Shown: positions 13,042 through 25,623, numbered from the stretch's first letter. The stretch is DNA of 64,000 bases from Tausonia pullulans (GCA_951802195.1 OX637628.1:1261693-1325692), one strand, 5' to 3'. A program made the numbers and translations. Notes: generated by a model not told the origin, from the sequence alone.

Positions 13042-13524
13042 ACAAAGACTGGTCTCAATCATCTCTCTCATCGCCGTCGTCTGCCTTTCCCATTTCTTTC
13101 GTCCTTGATTCATCTCCTTACACTGCGGATCATGCTTCTGACCACAACTCATTGTCATACCATGCATCTCGGACACTGTAGTCCTGTAATTTTCGTCCTT
13201 GTCTTCGGGTGTTTTTCCTTATTGCAACGCCTCCCCTCCCACTCGTTTCATGACGACTTTCAGTTTTGTTCCCTCTTCGCTATATTACGCATCCTGATCT
13301 ATCTCGTCCAGTGCTGCAGCCCGCCTTCGAACCCCTTCCCCCCTCTTATAGCGGCCGCGGCTGAGAACCCCAGCCTACGCGTCACCATCGGTCACCGCCC
13401 GCCACTGCCGAGGTTTAAGGGTTCGCGTTCATTTCCTTCGCGTCTCGCCGACGAACCAGCATCACGTCCCCATAGCCCTCGCTCGCCGTCACACGCGACG
13501 AGGCACCAACGGGAATCCCCACAC
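13042..13524. other. Intergenic, aspartic protease promoter region
   Basis: No independent gene seen. The 420-base frame upstream of 13525 is open in the same frame as the protease start, but it lacks a signal peptide and reads like chance coding. The ATG at 13525 is preferred because it begins a clean signal peptide. Confidence 0.5.
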
Positions 13525-16131
13525 ATGCTCCACCTCACGCTCATCGCCCTTCTCCTCGCCGCCGCGCTAGACCAGGTACAGGCTCGCGAGGTTTACCACC
13601 AGGATTCGCCTTTCGTTGCGCGAGCGCCCCGACTTCCGAGCCATGCCTTCGACCCGCGGCGCGGCAAGGTCCCGCTCGAGGTGTACTCCCATACGCCCAG
13701 AACGGGCTCTGGCGTCCATCTCGCGCGAAGGGACGGGAAGGACAGGACGCTATACGAAGGTCTAGGATGGGAGCAGCCTGGAGGGTGAGTAAAGTCTCAG
13801 CACTCTTCCCGCTTCTCTCGGCATAACGACGGCGTACCCCTCGCTCGCTCGCTCTCCTGCCTCTTCGACCGTGACCCCTTCTTACCAGCCTTGACTACTT
13901 CCGCCGAACTTCAGGCCCTTTTACTGACGGCAGATATCCACCCCTTTCCATCACAGCTCCTGCTCTGCAGCCATTGAGGTCGGCGGCAAGACGTTCTACC
14001 TCTCCGTTGACACTGCCAGCTCGGACCTCTTGCTTGCCTCCACCCTTTGCAAGACGGCCGCCTGCAGCGCTCTCACAGGATCCAAACCGATAGCTGCGAT
14101 CGATCCTGATGGCACCGGGAGCACACCCTGGGTAGAGCTCTACAACGTCCGCAACGCCCGGTCGTTCCAAGCCGTCAATGGGAATCAGACGGCTTTTAGC
14201 GTCGGTTTCGCGGACGGCACGATTGCTGGTGGCTTCGTCGCTCGAGAGAACGTCTCCTGGGGAGGCATCATCGGTCCGCAGGTCGGCCGAATGGGGTCAC
14301 CTTCTCAGGCATTCGGTGTGTCCTTCATCTCCTAGTTTCGCTCCAAAGTGCCAACCAGATTGACTCTGTTCTGCTCGCGGTTGTGTACGTGTCAGGGGTC
14401 ATCAATTCGACAAACATCACGCTCGCCTCTCAAAAGATCTCTGGTGTTCTCGGTCTCGGCTTCCCTCGCCTGTCGACTATCTCCAACCTCTTAGGGGAGG
14501 AGGTTGCTCCGCCGGTGTTGGCAAGCCTCGCTGGGAACGGCAGTCTTGCTTACCCTATTTTCGGGCTTCATCTTGAGAGGACTGCGATCATGGGCGGGTC
14601 TCTCACCCTTGGTGCGTTAAAGACTCAAAAGAGCTTTTTACTGTATTGAAGACTGCCTTGTCTCGTCATAACAGGAGCCATTGACTCGCTCGTCGTGTCG
14701 GATCAGTCCAACATCCAGTGGCACCCTGGTACGCGTCTAGACGTCCTCAGCATTTGACCCGCCTCGAGCTCAATTTCTCTCTTGGCCTGTTAGTTGTCAA
14801 GTTCCCACCCTACAACGGGGCACCACTTGCGAACCATACCTCTCCCTTCCTTCAATGGTCGCTCGTGCTCACCAACGTCTCTGTGAGTTTCGACAACCGC
14901 CTGCTAGCTTAACGTTTCTTCAGACTGATCACGGCGTCAACAATTTCTCCTTCCCCAAGATGAATGGAACCCAAATCAAGCTAAACCAGACGATCTACGA
15001 GGAGACCCGGAATGAGACCCGCGCGCTCCTCGATTCTGGAGCCTCGGGGATCTTTGGACCTATCGAAGACGTAAGTATGGGGTTTGTTCCAGGAGTCTCG
15101 GGCCAGACGACTGATTAGCCCCGCCTATCAGGTCGCCGCCCTATTCGCTCTGGTGGACGGCAGCCGGATGGTCTTTGACGGCCAATGGATCGCGCCGTGC
15201 GAGACGCGGATGACAATGGAATTCAGCTTTGGGTGAGCTCGTCTATTTTTGTAGAGACACGTCACTCCTCTGACGCCCTTGCTCTCCGACTAGCGGGAGA
15301 ACCTACACGCTTCAGCCCAGCGACTGGCTTATCGGCCGGGTGTCAACCAACACCGCGGAGTGCTACGCATGGCCTGTCGCTCTGGTGAGCCCTTGTTCAG
15401 CCCGACAAGGAGCATGTGAACGAGGAATTGACATCTCGCTTGGCAGCCCCCATCTGGTGACGGACTCGCATGGCAGCTTGGGACGCCCTTCCTGCGTGCT
15501 GTCTACTCGATCTACTAGTGAGCTTGCTCGCGATCGTGGCGCACGCGACTTGTTCAAGATCTCATTGTCCCTTCTCTCTTCTCTCAGTCTTGGTATCAAC
15601 GGTCTTCAGGACCCCCTCATCGGACTCATGAACCTGCGGAACTCCTCCTTGTCCGAGTCGCCCTCCGCCGTCTCTAGCCTTCTAAACACCTACCCCCAGA
15701 TTACCACTGTCCTCCCAAACTCCCTCCTTCCGACGCCGACCTACTCTCGACCTCCCTATCTCTTCAACACCACAGCCTTCTACTCCTTCGACAACGCGTC
15801 ATCCGCGACTCGGACCTCTATCATCCCGATTCCGACAGAAGGACTCGGCAACAGTACGTACATTCCCCTCGCGATCGACACAGGAGGCAAGATTACAACA
15901 CTCGGCGGCGGGCAGACGCCGCTTCCGACAGCCCAGAGGGCAACGCTCGACGCTCGCCAATCGGTCGAATTGCTCAGCCAACGCAGCAGCGTCTTGGCCG
16001 CCGCAACGGCCACATGGGTTAGTGGCGCGAATCATCCGAATGGAGCCTGCGAGCGAGTTTCTGGTGGGATCGGGGCTCCAGTGGTCCTTGCGGGTCTCTT
16101 CGCTTGGGCGCTCATGGCGAGCGATCTCTAA
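13525..16131 (+). CDS. Secreted aspartic protease (pepsin family A1), GPI-anchored
   Basis: Predicted cell-surface endopeptidase. A 20-residue signal peptide (MLHLTLIALLLAAALD...) is followed by a propeptide-like stretch rich in Arg. The catalytic aspartates sit in unusual contexts: VDTASSDLLLAS for the first (normally DTGSS) and LLDSGASGIFGP for the second (normally DTGTS). Other pepsin features are present: VLGLGFPRLST after the flap region, several NxS/T glycosylation sites, and LGINGLQDPLIGLMNL near the core's end. The C-terminal third is Ser/Thr/Pro-rich and ends in a hydrophobic GPI signal (APVVLAGLFAWALMA). About eight introns are inferred. It lies 484 bp after another predicted GPI-anchored wall enzyme, so the pair may act together at the wall. 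A yapsin-like role is a guess. Confidence 0.83.
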
Positions 16132-17689
16132 GTCTGCATTGAGGACCGCTATGTTCTCACTTCATCATCATCTTTATCGGACATTTTATTCACACATACG
16201 CATTTTTCCTCACCATCACATACACTCATTCTTTTCTTTACTCCGCTCTTCCATGAATTTTCAATGCTTCGCCCCCCTTGCCCGTCGTTCGCTTGAGAAC
16301 CATGGATCAGCAGCCAGAGAGTATTACACGCGCCTCGTCCGCGTAACCTTAATGCATGCGGCTCGTTTTCCTGAGTGAACCTTCCTTGTTCAAGGCTAAC
16401 GAAATGAGCAAGGGCGCTTGAAAAGTCAGGGGAGTCAGGAGGATTTCTTATTCTCCGTGTCCTTCCGGAACTTGCGGTGGTTCTCTCTCCTCGCAGGCCC
16501 GCTCGAATGGATGGATTGTTGGTCTAAATATCATCAGCTGAGGAATACTGGTGCTTCCTTCGAAGAGGAGCAGGCCAGTCATTCCATCGAGCCGGAATAT
16601 TCGACGTCAACCTTGGGAAGGGGCTTGCGTCGGTCCCGCATCGATGTGAGGCGAAGGGAGAGTCTCATGAAAACTCAACTCGAATTCAAACTATCCACAG
16701 CTGCCAGGCAGTGGTAATCGACCAACCCACGCGCACCGAGCCAGCGGCGGGCGACTCATCGGAACTCGCTGAGGCCTACAGAATTAGGCCTGGATAACCA
16801 CATAACGCATTAAGAGCAAGACAAGATCTGCCTGCGGTCAAGTCCCTTTTCAACGAGGCTGTAGCCAACGACTCAACAACCGCCAAGAAGCCAACAGAAG
16901 AAGGTCCGGAGGTGCATGGTGCTTGAAATCCTGCTTATCAACTCTCTTCAGTGAGCTCCCTGATTTACGCTTCTCACCTGGTGCTTGTCACCTCTTCCTT
17001 CACTAAGACATGATTTTTGCTTGATCCGTCTTCTCTTCCCCCCTCTTCCAACACCCACATCTACTCCCAAGCAACGACGGCGATGATCACCATGATTCAG
17101 AGCATCGGGACGGGCCTGTAGAAGTCCACTATCGGCTGGGAGGACCCCATAATCGAGCTTAACCACCTCATTCAATGCCGCAAGACGCAGATTGAGCATT
17201 CGTACGAACGCAAGCAGAAGGACAGCAAGGCTGGCTAGGGGACCGAGTAGACCGACTCGGGAAGGGGGTCTCGAGCCTCAAGTAGAAGAAGGTGGCCATC
17301 ATCCTAAAAAAGATGAGTGTCAACTACGTTCCTGGCCTAATGAAACGCAGAGGCGGAATGCTGATCTGGCCTTCACGTCTTCACTTATAAACGGCCATCC
17401 CCTTCATGTGAACTCTAATGCTCCTCTCGAGGGTCGCCAACTCACATTATATGCCTGATTCCGCAGAACCCCCCGGGGTTAACTGTCGATGAGTAGATGG
17501 CGGTGGAATTGATGAAAGGTGGCGGCGCACTTTGGCGAATCGCTCTCACCCAGTAGGGCTGGTCGCCCCAATTCATCCCTGCTTCTACCGCCGTCGACTT
17601 CCTAACTGGGACCAAATCTACTCTCTCGTCTCTGTGCGATCTCCGTCAACATGCTCTCGTCATCCCCATACCGAATAGATAATGCGATA
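16132..17689. other. Gene-poor stretch, no supported gene
   Basis: Contains only short frames interrupted by stops on both strands. Around 17085-17240 the + strand has a coding-looking segment (QCRKTQIEHSYERKQKD) broken by stops. It may be debris of the same decayed locus as the transporter remnant just downstream, but no family could be assigned. Confidence 0.45.
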
Positions 17690-19012
17690 TTGCAGCAGAG
17701 GATCCATCCTCTTACGGCCTCATCGGACCCTCTCTTGCCAGCAGTGAGAAGAAAACGGAGAACATAGAGGACGCATGTTCTGAGTTGAGCTCGTTGCTTA
17801 TGGTCTCACTTAGGTCTCGCGTACTCCTCCTATGGCAAGGGCGCCGCCGGAAAACCTATCGGGTACTACAACAACTTTTCGATGGCCAGGCCACTGTCGC
17901 CACCAAGAACCCGGTACTGGCCCCATGGCCACGGATTGCGCCAAGGACACTGCTCGCTACTGGATGCTATGAATAACGTTCCAGCTCGTCGAACTCGGGT
18001 CGGAGAGAGAGCTGAAGTCCTTTCCTCCTCGATAGCTCGCCCGGAGTTCTCATCTTGCTCGTCGCCTCTTCCCTGAGTTCATCGCCAGTTCCATCGTCGG
18101 CCAGTCGGCTTCTAGTGATTTGTATCTTCGAGCTTCTCAATTAAATGACTAGGCTCATGCAATGGTCTTCCTTCTCTCCTTCAAAGTCCCAGCTGTTGAC
18201 ATAGTTGATGATCTCAAGACTGGCCACCTTATTGGCGTGTCGCCCTCGGCAGAGGTCTGGGCTCGGCTCGTCGGATCGCTCGCGAGATTCACCTTTGCGC
18301 CAGATCTCACCCCCCACCTCAAAGGGCTTACCGTTGCATCTACGATGCCACCATCAAGCAATGCCTGGTCTAGGGTCCCTCGGTCGTTATCTGGAAGGAC
18401 GTCGCTAGTTTGTCCATCCTTTCCGATCCATCTAACGACTCATTTTGCGTGTTTCGTTGGTCAGTCGCCGTCACCGCCCCAAACCTTACGATTACGCACT
18501 CATCCAGTTTGACAGCTGTCGGTGTCGCGATTGCTGCCGCTCTCTGCCACAGGACCAGGCACTACCCCTCGAGAACTGAACTATATCCCGAACCGGACCG
18601 CGAGTGAGCATTGGAGCGCTCTACAGCAGCTGAGCATTCTGAACTGATGGTGTTGCTCGGTTTCTCTAATTGCCCTTATCTGTGTCGTCCTTCAAGTCTG
18701 TTGTTTATCCCTAAGATTTGTTTCCAGGCACAGCCTCTCTAGGGGCCGAGCGGACCCGCCTCGTTCTCTGTCGTAGACGCGATTGCGATCGACTGGCTGC
18801 GCAATCGCCTGGAGTTGGGAAATGCCTCGCCCGAGGACCTGACAGACACAGGGCTTGTTATCTCCACTGGCCTCATAGGTGCGTCTCAATGTCATTCAAA
18901 TGTAGAGGCTTGGTCAAGCCCTGACCGTACCATCTCTTTGCATCTCTCTTTAGTTGGTGAAGCAATTGGGGGCATCATCGTCGCTCTCCTGATCATCTGC
19001 GAATTTGGTTGA
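17690..19012 (+). pseudogene. Decayed OPT-family oligopeptide/metal transporter
   Basis: Fragments in several frames, broken by stops, resemble a fungal OPT transporter of the yeast YGL114W type. The clearest is DDLKTGHLIGVSPSAEVWARL (18192-18260), very close to the conserved QDLKTGHL(L/I)GASP block of the family. Before it, GLAYSSYGKGAAGKPIGYYNN and, in another frame, ARYWMLW fit the segment preceding a transmembrane helix. After it, VVIWKDVASL and the terminal DTGLVISTGLI plus GEAIGGIIVALLI follow in the expected order. No single set of introns restores one frame: the segments need frame changes and cross in-frame stops. I call this a relic. A badly assembled intact gene is less likely, since the window reads cleanly elsewhere. 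Confidence 0.55.
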
Positions 19013-19544
19013 AAAACTTGATGTACTTTTACAGGGTGCCTCTTGATCCAGATGGATTTCTTACTTGCTGATTGGCAATGAGCCGCCCAAGTTGAGGCTT
19101 AATGCCTGCTTGCACATCCGCAGTACTGTGCCGATCCCTTCCCCCGCGCCACCCTTATCCGCTTCGACATGTCTTTCACCTGTTAATCTCATCGGTCTAT
19201 AGTGGTTTCTATTAAATCCAGATTCTTTCGACAAGCGAAGATGGTAATTTAGGAGGCAGCAATGTTGATTTAGATCAGCAGCATAATCATCGGCTGGGCC
19301 AAAAGATGCGAAACGGATCTTCAAAGACTTGTTTTGAGGAAAACAATGAGAGCACTGTCGGCGATCACCACAAAGCTGTTCGACGAGCTTGATGAGAGCG
19401 CAAGAGCCGATCGAGCTTGCCTGAGCAACGAGGAGGCTCAAGAGGGCGCGCGTCACCGAACTCGACCCTCGACGCGATTGGCCCTCTCGCTCTGTTCCCC
19501 TTCCTTGACCACCACCATTCAGCGTCGTCCGCTTTCCCACGCCC
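19013..19544. other. Intergenic, no supported gene
   Basis: 532 bp between the transporter relic and the syntaxin gene. Short frames on both strands have no recognisable family. The last part probably contains the syntaxin promoter and leader. Confidence 0.45.
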
Positions 19545-20932
19545 ATGACTGCCCTGGACGTCACCGCCGCCTTCCGTTCGGCCTATCAGACTGCTCAATC
19601 TTCGTCAAGCACTACCTTTCCAGCTGCATACGCCCACCGTCCTCCGGCGCCTCGGGGACGCCCGTCGACGTCGACGTCCACAGCATCTGCTTCCTTGCAA
19701 GATGTGGATGAGATCGACGACTTTCTCATTGAAGCATACAAAATTGTGAGATCCCCTCTCTCTCCTCTTGCTCTAGCGCCTGCTGGTACACATGTGAAAA
19801 ATGACGAGGAGGCTGAGAGACTGTCGCGTCGCGCTCATCCTCTCTCTCTTCCAGCACGACCATATCCAGACGCTCCTCGCCCAGCTTCGGACCATCCGGC
19901 GGCAGTATTTGTCTATCTTGCCCTCCTCATCGTTGGCAATCTCCAAGGGCAAGGAGCGTGATCGCGGCCTGACGGACACCGAGCGGGACGAGCTCGACCT
20001 ACACACTAAGATCCTGCTCAAACGCTGCCTCGAACGCATACTCGTCCTAGAGAGCCGCGAGGCCAAGGACGGAGGACCTAGTAATAAGAAGTTTAAGAAC
20101 CAGGGTAGGCCACGTTTACATCGCCCTGAAGGAACGAGACCCGTGCTGACGGCGATTGATCTCGCGCGGCGGCGCGTGTGACCCCACGCTAGCTCCCGGC
20201 CCGACGACGTCTTCGCGACTGCTCTCGCTCATCGTCCCGCCGTCACTCCAGCCGACGCTTTCCTCGTTCGTCGGAGGCTCCTCGACCGCGCATAATACGC
20301 TTCTAGCTGCCCACCACGCTTCGATCCTCTTCCACCTCCACGCCTCTCTCTCTACCGCGGGAGAGACTTTCTCGGCACTCCAGGAGGAGCGCGTACGACG
20401 GATCGAGGAGTCAACGTCCCGCTCACTCGGTGGCGGGCTGGGGTATCTCATGGAGAACCAGGCCAGTCAAGGGGGTACTAAGCCTGTGCATGTCCCGCCG
20501 CCTGTGGTTATCAAGCGCGAGGGCGAGGCGGAGCTCTCGCAAGAGCAAATCCAGCTCTTTGAGAGCGAGAACGCTCAGATGTTAGAGGGCTACAACGAGC
20601 ATCTGGAGCAGGTCAGATAAATCCATCGTCGCTCGTGTCATTTGTTCGAACATTGCTGAACACCATGCACCCCCTTGAAACAGATTCAAAAGACACAGCA
20701 GACGCTTCTCCAGATCTCGACGCTCCAGTCCCTCCTCACTCAGTCGCTTCTCCAACAATCCGAGACCTCGGATCGACTCTTACTCGAGGCAGGGCAGGGT
20801 GTGTCAGATGTGCGGGCAGGTAACGCCCAGCTCGTTAAGGCCAAGGAGCGGGGTGGCAGTGGGCGGACGATGCTGCTGGCGTTCCTGATCGGGGCCTCGC
20901 TTGCGCTCCTCTTCCTCGATTGGTACTCTTGA
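19545..20932 (+). CDS. UFE1: Syntaxin-18/Ufe1-type ER SNARE
   Basis: Qa-SNARE expected on the ER membrane, where it accepts Golgi-derived COPI vesicles with the Dsl1 tethering complex. The N-terminus (MTALDVTAAFRSAYQ) matches the short syntaxin-18 start peptide. A first helical region has LTDTERDELDLHTKILLKRCLERI, which parallels mammalian STX18 (MTDTERDQIDQDAQIF). The SNARE helix follows LSQEQIQLFESEN and carries the QIQKTQQTLLQISTLQ register. The protein ends in a single membrane anchor (MLLAFLIGASLALLFLDWYS) whose FLDWY end is diagnostic of syntaxin-18. Introns near 19747, 20106 and 20618 are inferred. Start chosen at the only ATG giving the conserved N-peptide. Confidence 0.9.
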
Positions 20933-21137
20933 TAAATCACGGATTGTCCAGGAATGAGAGATGGGCAGAAACGAAAGAGCGAAGACAGGCACGACTGATA
21001 GCGAGGGGATCCAAGCGTTCCTTCCGGTTGGACTGAGCCGATTGCCGGAGGAAGGAGAGACGGAGAGTCAGAGACGGAAAGAGAGAGAGGCATCGTCTCC
21101 TTGACCATCACCATATCATCATAACTCCACACACAGC

Positions 21138-23250
21138 ATGAAGGCCTTTGTCGTTTCTAAGCACACCCATCCGTCCAACATCGTTCCGTCAGTCGCCGGT
21201 CGCGCTCTTGATGAGCGAGCAGTCGACAGCCCCGCTCCTCGTCATCCGAGATCAGCCCTTCCTAGCTGACGCCACGGTTGGCATACCAGCTCTGACGGTG
21301 TCCCCGCCCCTATCCCGAAAAAGGGCGAGGTTCTCGTCGACATCTACAGCTCCGGGTGAGTCCCGGCGAGGAGACAACGCGCTTTTGGGCTACTACCCCT
21401 TCCTATGCTTCACGATACTTAGGACTGACGCTCGTTCTCCGCCCAGACTTAACTTCTTCGACGTTCTCCAGGCGCAGAACAAATACCAGAGTCAGTCTGG
21501 CACGTTGGCTGGCGATGCACTTCAGAAACGCACGTTTTTGAATGAAGCCCACGATATTGCGCGTACTCTCCCTTGCCATCAGCTCAGCCGCCGCTCCCCT
21601 TCATCCTCGGAACCGAGTTTGCGGGTGTCATCTCCAAGGACGCTGTCATTCCCGAGGGATCGTTACTCAAGCCTGGAGGTCCGTTTCGATTCTGAGCCTC
21701 ACTTACGCTAGTACAGCGACTTACGTCTTTGCTCGGCTAGACCGCGTCTTCGGTGCCGCACAGGGTCAGCCGATTTCCCGAGTTTGCGATGGTAGGAGTC
21801 ATCTGCTGACCACCTCTACAGGTAGCTACGCCGAGCAGATCGCTATCGCTGTCGACCAGCTTCTCCCTGTCCCGCCAGATCTCTCGTTTGATCAGGCTGG
21901 TGCGTCTTGACCGACCTCGATGTCGCTTTCGCCAATCTCGCCGCTCATTCTTGCTCCTCTCTGCAGCCGGTATTTGCATCACCTGGCCAACCTCTTGGGA
22001 GGGTATCGTCGGTCGTGGTCAGGCCAAGAAGGGTCTGGCTATTTCTCCCGCAGTCGACTGCACGCCTTCTCTGACTGACCGTACATACTCGACGCCCAGG
22101 CGACTGGGTCCTCGTTCATGCTGTGCGTTGAGAATCAGTTAATATCAGATATCCTTCTCCTTCTGACTAAGTCTCAATTCGACAGGGAGCCGGAGGAGTA
22201 GGCAAGTCCTACCGGGTCTCGCAGCATACCATCATAGATGTCATCTCTCATGCGCAACTCTCCCTTCTCAGGTCTCCCTGCGATCCAGATTGCTGTCTAC
22301 CTCGGCTGCAAGGTCATTGCGACAGCCTCCTCTGCCGACAAACTCGCCATCTGCACCGAGAAAGGCGGCGCCCACTACGGCGTCAATTACTCGGACAAGG
22401 ATTGGCAGCAGCAGGTGCTGAAGATTACGGGTGGCAAGGGCGTTGACATCGTCTACGACCCAGTCGGTGAGCGCTCAGAGCCCAGCCTTCTTGCTTCGTA
22501 TGTAACTTTTGAAGCTGACCTTTCTCTCTCTAGGCCTCCTCGTGCCGAGCCTGAAGGTCGCTGGATGGAAGTGTCGGCTCATCGTCGTCGGTTTTGCGGG
22601 GGGAACTATTGAGAAGGTCCCTGCCAACCTTGTCCTCGTCAAGAACGTCTCCATCGTCGGGTTACACTGGGGGTGCTTCTCTTCGATATCTCCCTCTCTC
22701 GATTTGACTCTCCCTATTGACCTTATTCCCCTTGGATCCTTTACAGCGCGTACTACAGTGCGTGTTTCCCACTTACTGCTGTCTTGGCAAGTCAGGACGG
22801 ACCTCAGCTTATCACTCCGTTACTCACCCATTCCAGAGAAGGAGCCCTCGCGACCGGCCGGCGTCTGGGAGGAGCTCTTCAAGGGCTTCCACTCGAAAAA
22901 GCTCGTCCCCATCGTCTTTGACCAGGTCTATGAGTGCGTTTAGCGCTCACGGCGGCCCGGGAGGAGTGACACTGACAGTCCGCCTTTCCAGCGGACTCGA
23001 GTTCGTTTCGCGTGGACTGGAGGACATCGAGTCGCGGAAGACGTGGGGTGTGTGCCGCTAGCGTGGTCTCACTCCCTTACCCTCCTCTCCCTAACTCCGC
23101 TTTTCTTGCAATCCATTTCCAGGCAAGGTCATCGTCCGCGTCAAGTCGGCACCCGGAGGAGGCCAGTCCGGTACGGGAGTCTCTAAGGCCTACGCTAAGG
23201 CGGCCGAGTCCGGCTGGACGGGCGAGCCGACGGCTAAGGCTAAGCTCTGA
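21138..23250 (+). CDS. Zinc-independent MDR oxidoreductase, quinone-oxidoreductase-like
   Basis: Medium-chain dehydrogenase/reductase likely to use NADPH on quinones or enals. The gene is split by about ten short introns. Readable landmarks in order are: start MKAFVVSKHTHPSN; VPAPIPKKGEVLVDIYSSG and LNFFDVLQAQ of the GroES-like half; FILGTEFAGVISKD; GDRVFGAAQGSYAEQ; the dinucleotide loop GAGGVG, rebuilt over an intron near 22200; VIATASSADKL; GVDIVYDPVG; LIVVGFAGG; and a C-terminal GKVIVRV. The catalytic-zinc and structural-zinc Cys sets of classic alcohol dehydrogenases are not visible, so the quinone-reductase branch is favoured. After GKVIVRV there is an extra Gly/Ala/Lys-rich tail of about 30 residues. 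It converges tail-to-tail with the FAD oxidoreductase gene, 79 bp away. Confidence 0.87.
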
Positions 23251-23329
23251 GGGGCCGTCGACGCCGGAAGATCTTTCTTGGATGATTAGCGATGACTTGC
23301 ATGTTTGAAGAAGACCAGGTCATGAAACA

Positions 23330-24999
23330 TCAGAGCTTCGCCTGAACGTGTGCCTCTTGCACAACGAGCTGCCCGACATCGGCACTCAAAGGCTGGCCGA
23401 GGATCATCTCTGAGAGGACTTTTCCAGTGCCTGTTTTTAAAAATAATAATAATATTAAAGCGAATTCCGCGTCAAACAGATATGACATCAGCTCTGAGGT
23501 ATGTCAAGGAGAAAGAACCACAAAAACGCACCTGGCGCGAGGGTGATGCCCCAGGGGCCGTGGCCGACGGCGACGAAGACGCGCTTCCGGCCGCATGATT
23601 TGAAGGGACCAAGCATGGGGACTCCATCGGATGAGAGAGGTCGGTAGCAGATCTGTGTAGCGGGGAGGGAGAGGAGTGGGCAAAGAGCTTGAGAGAGGAA
23701 CAAGGCCACGCCGCACGTACCTGAGATCGGAGGAGCTTCGCGCCCTTGCTGACATCCAGTCGCGTGGAGGACGCCGCAGAAGAAGCGAGGAGCCGATCGA
23801 TGAGCGTCTGATCAAGAAGGTCCATCACTTGAGAGGCGTTCTTAGGCAGTCGGTGATCCAAACCAGGAACGTCTGGACGACCGTCTGCCACGATGGCCGA
23901 GGAGACAGCGTTCTCGCCTCCGAGCCAGACCTCGCCACAGATCCTGCGAAGGGCGACAGAGGTGGAAAGGACGTCAGAGATCCACACGAGCGCTTTAGGG
24001 CGTTGTTGGTCCGTTCGCACCTTGTGAAGAACTCGGGCGACGGCGTGAACCCGCGGGCGCGCTCCTCATCCGAGAGCCGGCCCGCCTTCTTGAAGGAAGC
24101 CTCGACGGCAGCGTCTGCTCCAGCGATGCCCGCGAAGACGGCCTCGGCTGGGAGGACGTCGTCTTCAGCGGCGTTGGCATCCCCTGCAGGCGCAGGCTGA
24201 AGGATGATCGAGTGACCCGGGACGTTGGTGAGCGCCAAGGCTGGGAGACCGAGCTTTGTTGAGAGGGCCGAGGTCCAGGGCCCAGCGGCGAGGACGAGGT
24301 CGGTGTAGGGGATCGAGATGGGGTCGAGGCTGTTGAGTGGTTGAACGAGGATGGTCTGTTGGGTGACAGTTGACGGCGAGAGGGAAAGCGGCTCGGCGAG
24401 ATTGAAGCGTAGACCCTTGGTAATGCAGAGGTCGAAGAGCGTCTGGCAGAACTTTCCCGGATCGCTGTTGTGTATGGTGTGGCACGAACGGGCAGAGCCA
24501 GGTAGACCAATCAGCGAGGAATTGGTCACTTCTTGCGCTCATCATCCTTCGCCGTGAGCCGGACTCACACTGCAGCCGTCCGACCTCCCTGGAGGCTGAC
24601 CCTCTCACCCTGAAGCCAGTCCCGATCGAGCTTGTCGAGCGTCTCGCCGACCGGCAGCGTGCGATACGCGCTCATGTGTTCGTCCTTCCCACCAACATGC
24701 AGTCCGACAGCATTGAGCAACCTCCATTCCCACCGATCCCTTCCTTGGTGGGCCTTATCGAGGTCCTCAAACAGCCGGAAGCTAAGCTCTCCGAGCGGGA
24801 GCGTCGTATGAGGGTGCCACGATGCGGCGATAAAGCCGGCGGCGCGAGAGGACGCTCCGGGGGCGATGCCGACGTTGTCAATGAGGGTGACCGTCGAGTT
24901 AGGCGGCAGAACGGAGTCATGGAGGAGATAGTAAGCAGTCGAGATGCCCATAATGCCTGCTCCGAGGATGCAAACGTGAACGGGCTGGGTGGCTGGCAT
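23330..24999 (-). CDS. DAO-family FAD-dependent oxidoreductase, TDA3-like
   Basis: Predicted flavoprotein of the D-amino-acid-oxidase fold, substrate unknown. The N-terminal Rossmann motif is ILGAGIMGISTAYYLL, followed by GASSRAAGFIAASW. Later come LVLAAGPWTSAL, a second conserved block YRPLSSDGVPMLGPF, and the C-terminal FAD-contact motif GHGPWGI. The last coding exon was found by splicing over an intron at about 23520-23425, giving PGTGKVLSEMILGQPLSADV and a stop at 23330. This layout (DGxPMLGP then GHGPWGIxLxxGTGK) matches the fungal TDA3-like group linked in yeast to endosome-Golgi traffic. Introns are also inferred near 24560-24455, 24015-23960 and 23730-23665. An in-frame ATG at 25131 lies upstream; 24999 is preferred because it places the FAD motif at the usual distance. 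Confidence 0.85.
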
Positions 25000-25623
25000 G
25001 GTAGGAATGAGAGAGAGAAAGTCGAGCGTGGGTGTTTGGGGAAGGGCAAAGGGAGGCAGCAAGAGTAGCAGGAGTGTAGTCTGATGGAAATGGGGTGCTG
25101 GAGAGAGAGAGCAGACTCTTATTAAGGCCACGTCGTCGTTCGCCGTCTTTGATCATTCGAAGGAGAGCGCTTGGCGGCGCCATGCCGATGCCTGTCTCGA
25201 GATGTCCTGTCGAGGTGTCCGGCGTTCGCCGCGGGCGCAAGGTCCCCCCTTGCGCCTCTCGGAACGACGTCCGACCAAGAAGCTCAACGGCTAGGTCGAC
25301 GGGCCGAGAAACCCGGATTCTTGTAAGATCCTCGGCACTCGGTCGAGACAGGATAGGTGAGGAGAGGGGCCGCCAGCTAGACAGTTAGCGCCGCGGCCTC
25401 TCCTCTTGAACCTGAAAGCGTGTGCGTCCAATGTGCGTAGCCGCGCACAATATGCAGCGACTCTCCGCTTAATGCTCATCATCGCAGGCGTCGACATACG
25501 AGGCAGGGCTCCCAAGACGCCAGTTTGCAGGGACGCGCCGAGTGCTCGACAGATTATGCAGGCTGGTATGTGAAGCTCACAGACAAGACAGGGAAGGGCA
25601 CTCTTTCACAAGGGCATAGAGTA
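25000..25623. other. Intergenic, no supported gene
   Basis: 624 bp between two minus-strand genes. It should contain the promoter of the FAD oxidoreductase at its left end and the 3' end of the next gene at its right. No structured element or extra coding region was recognised. Confidence 0.5.
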
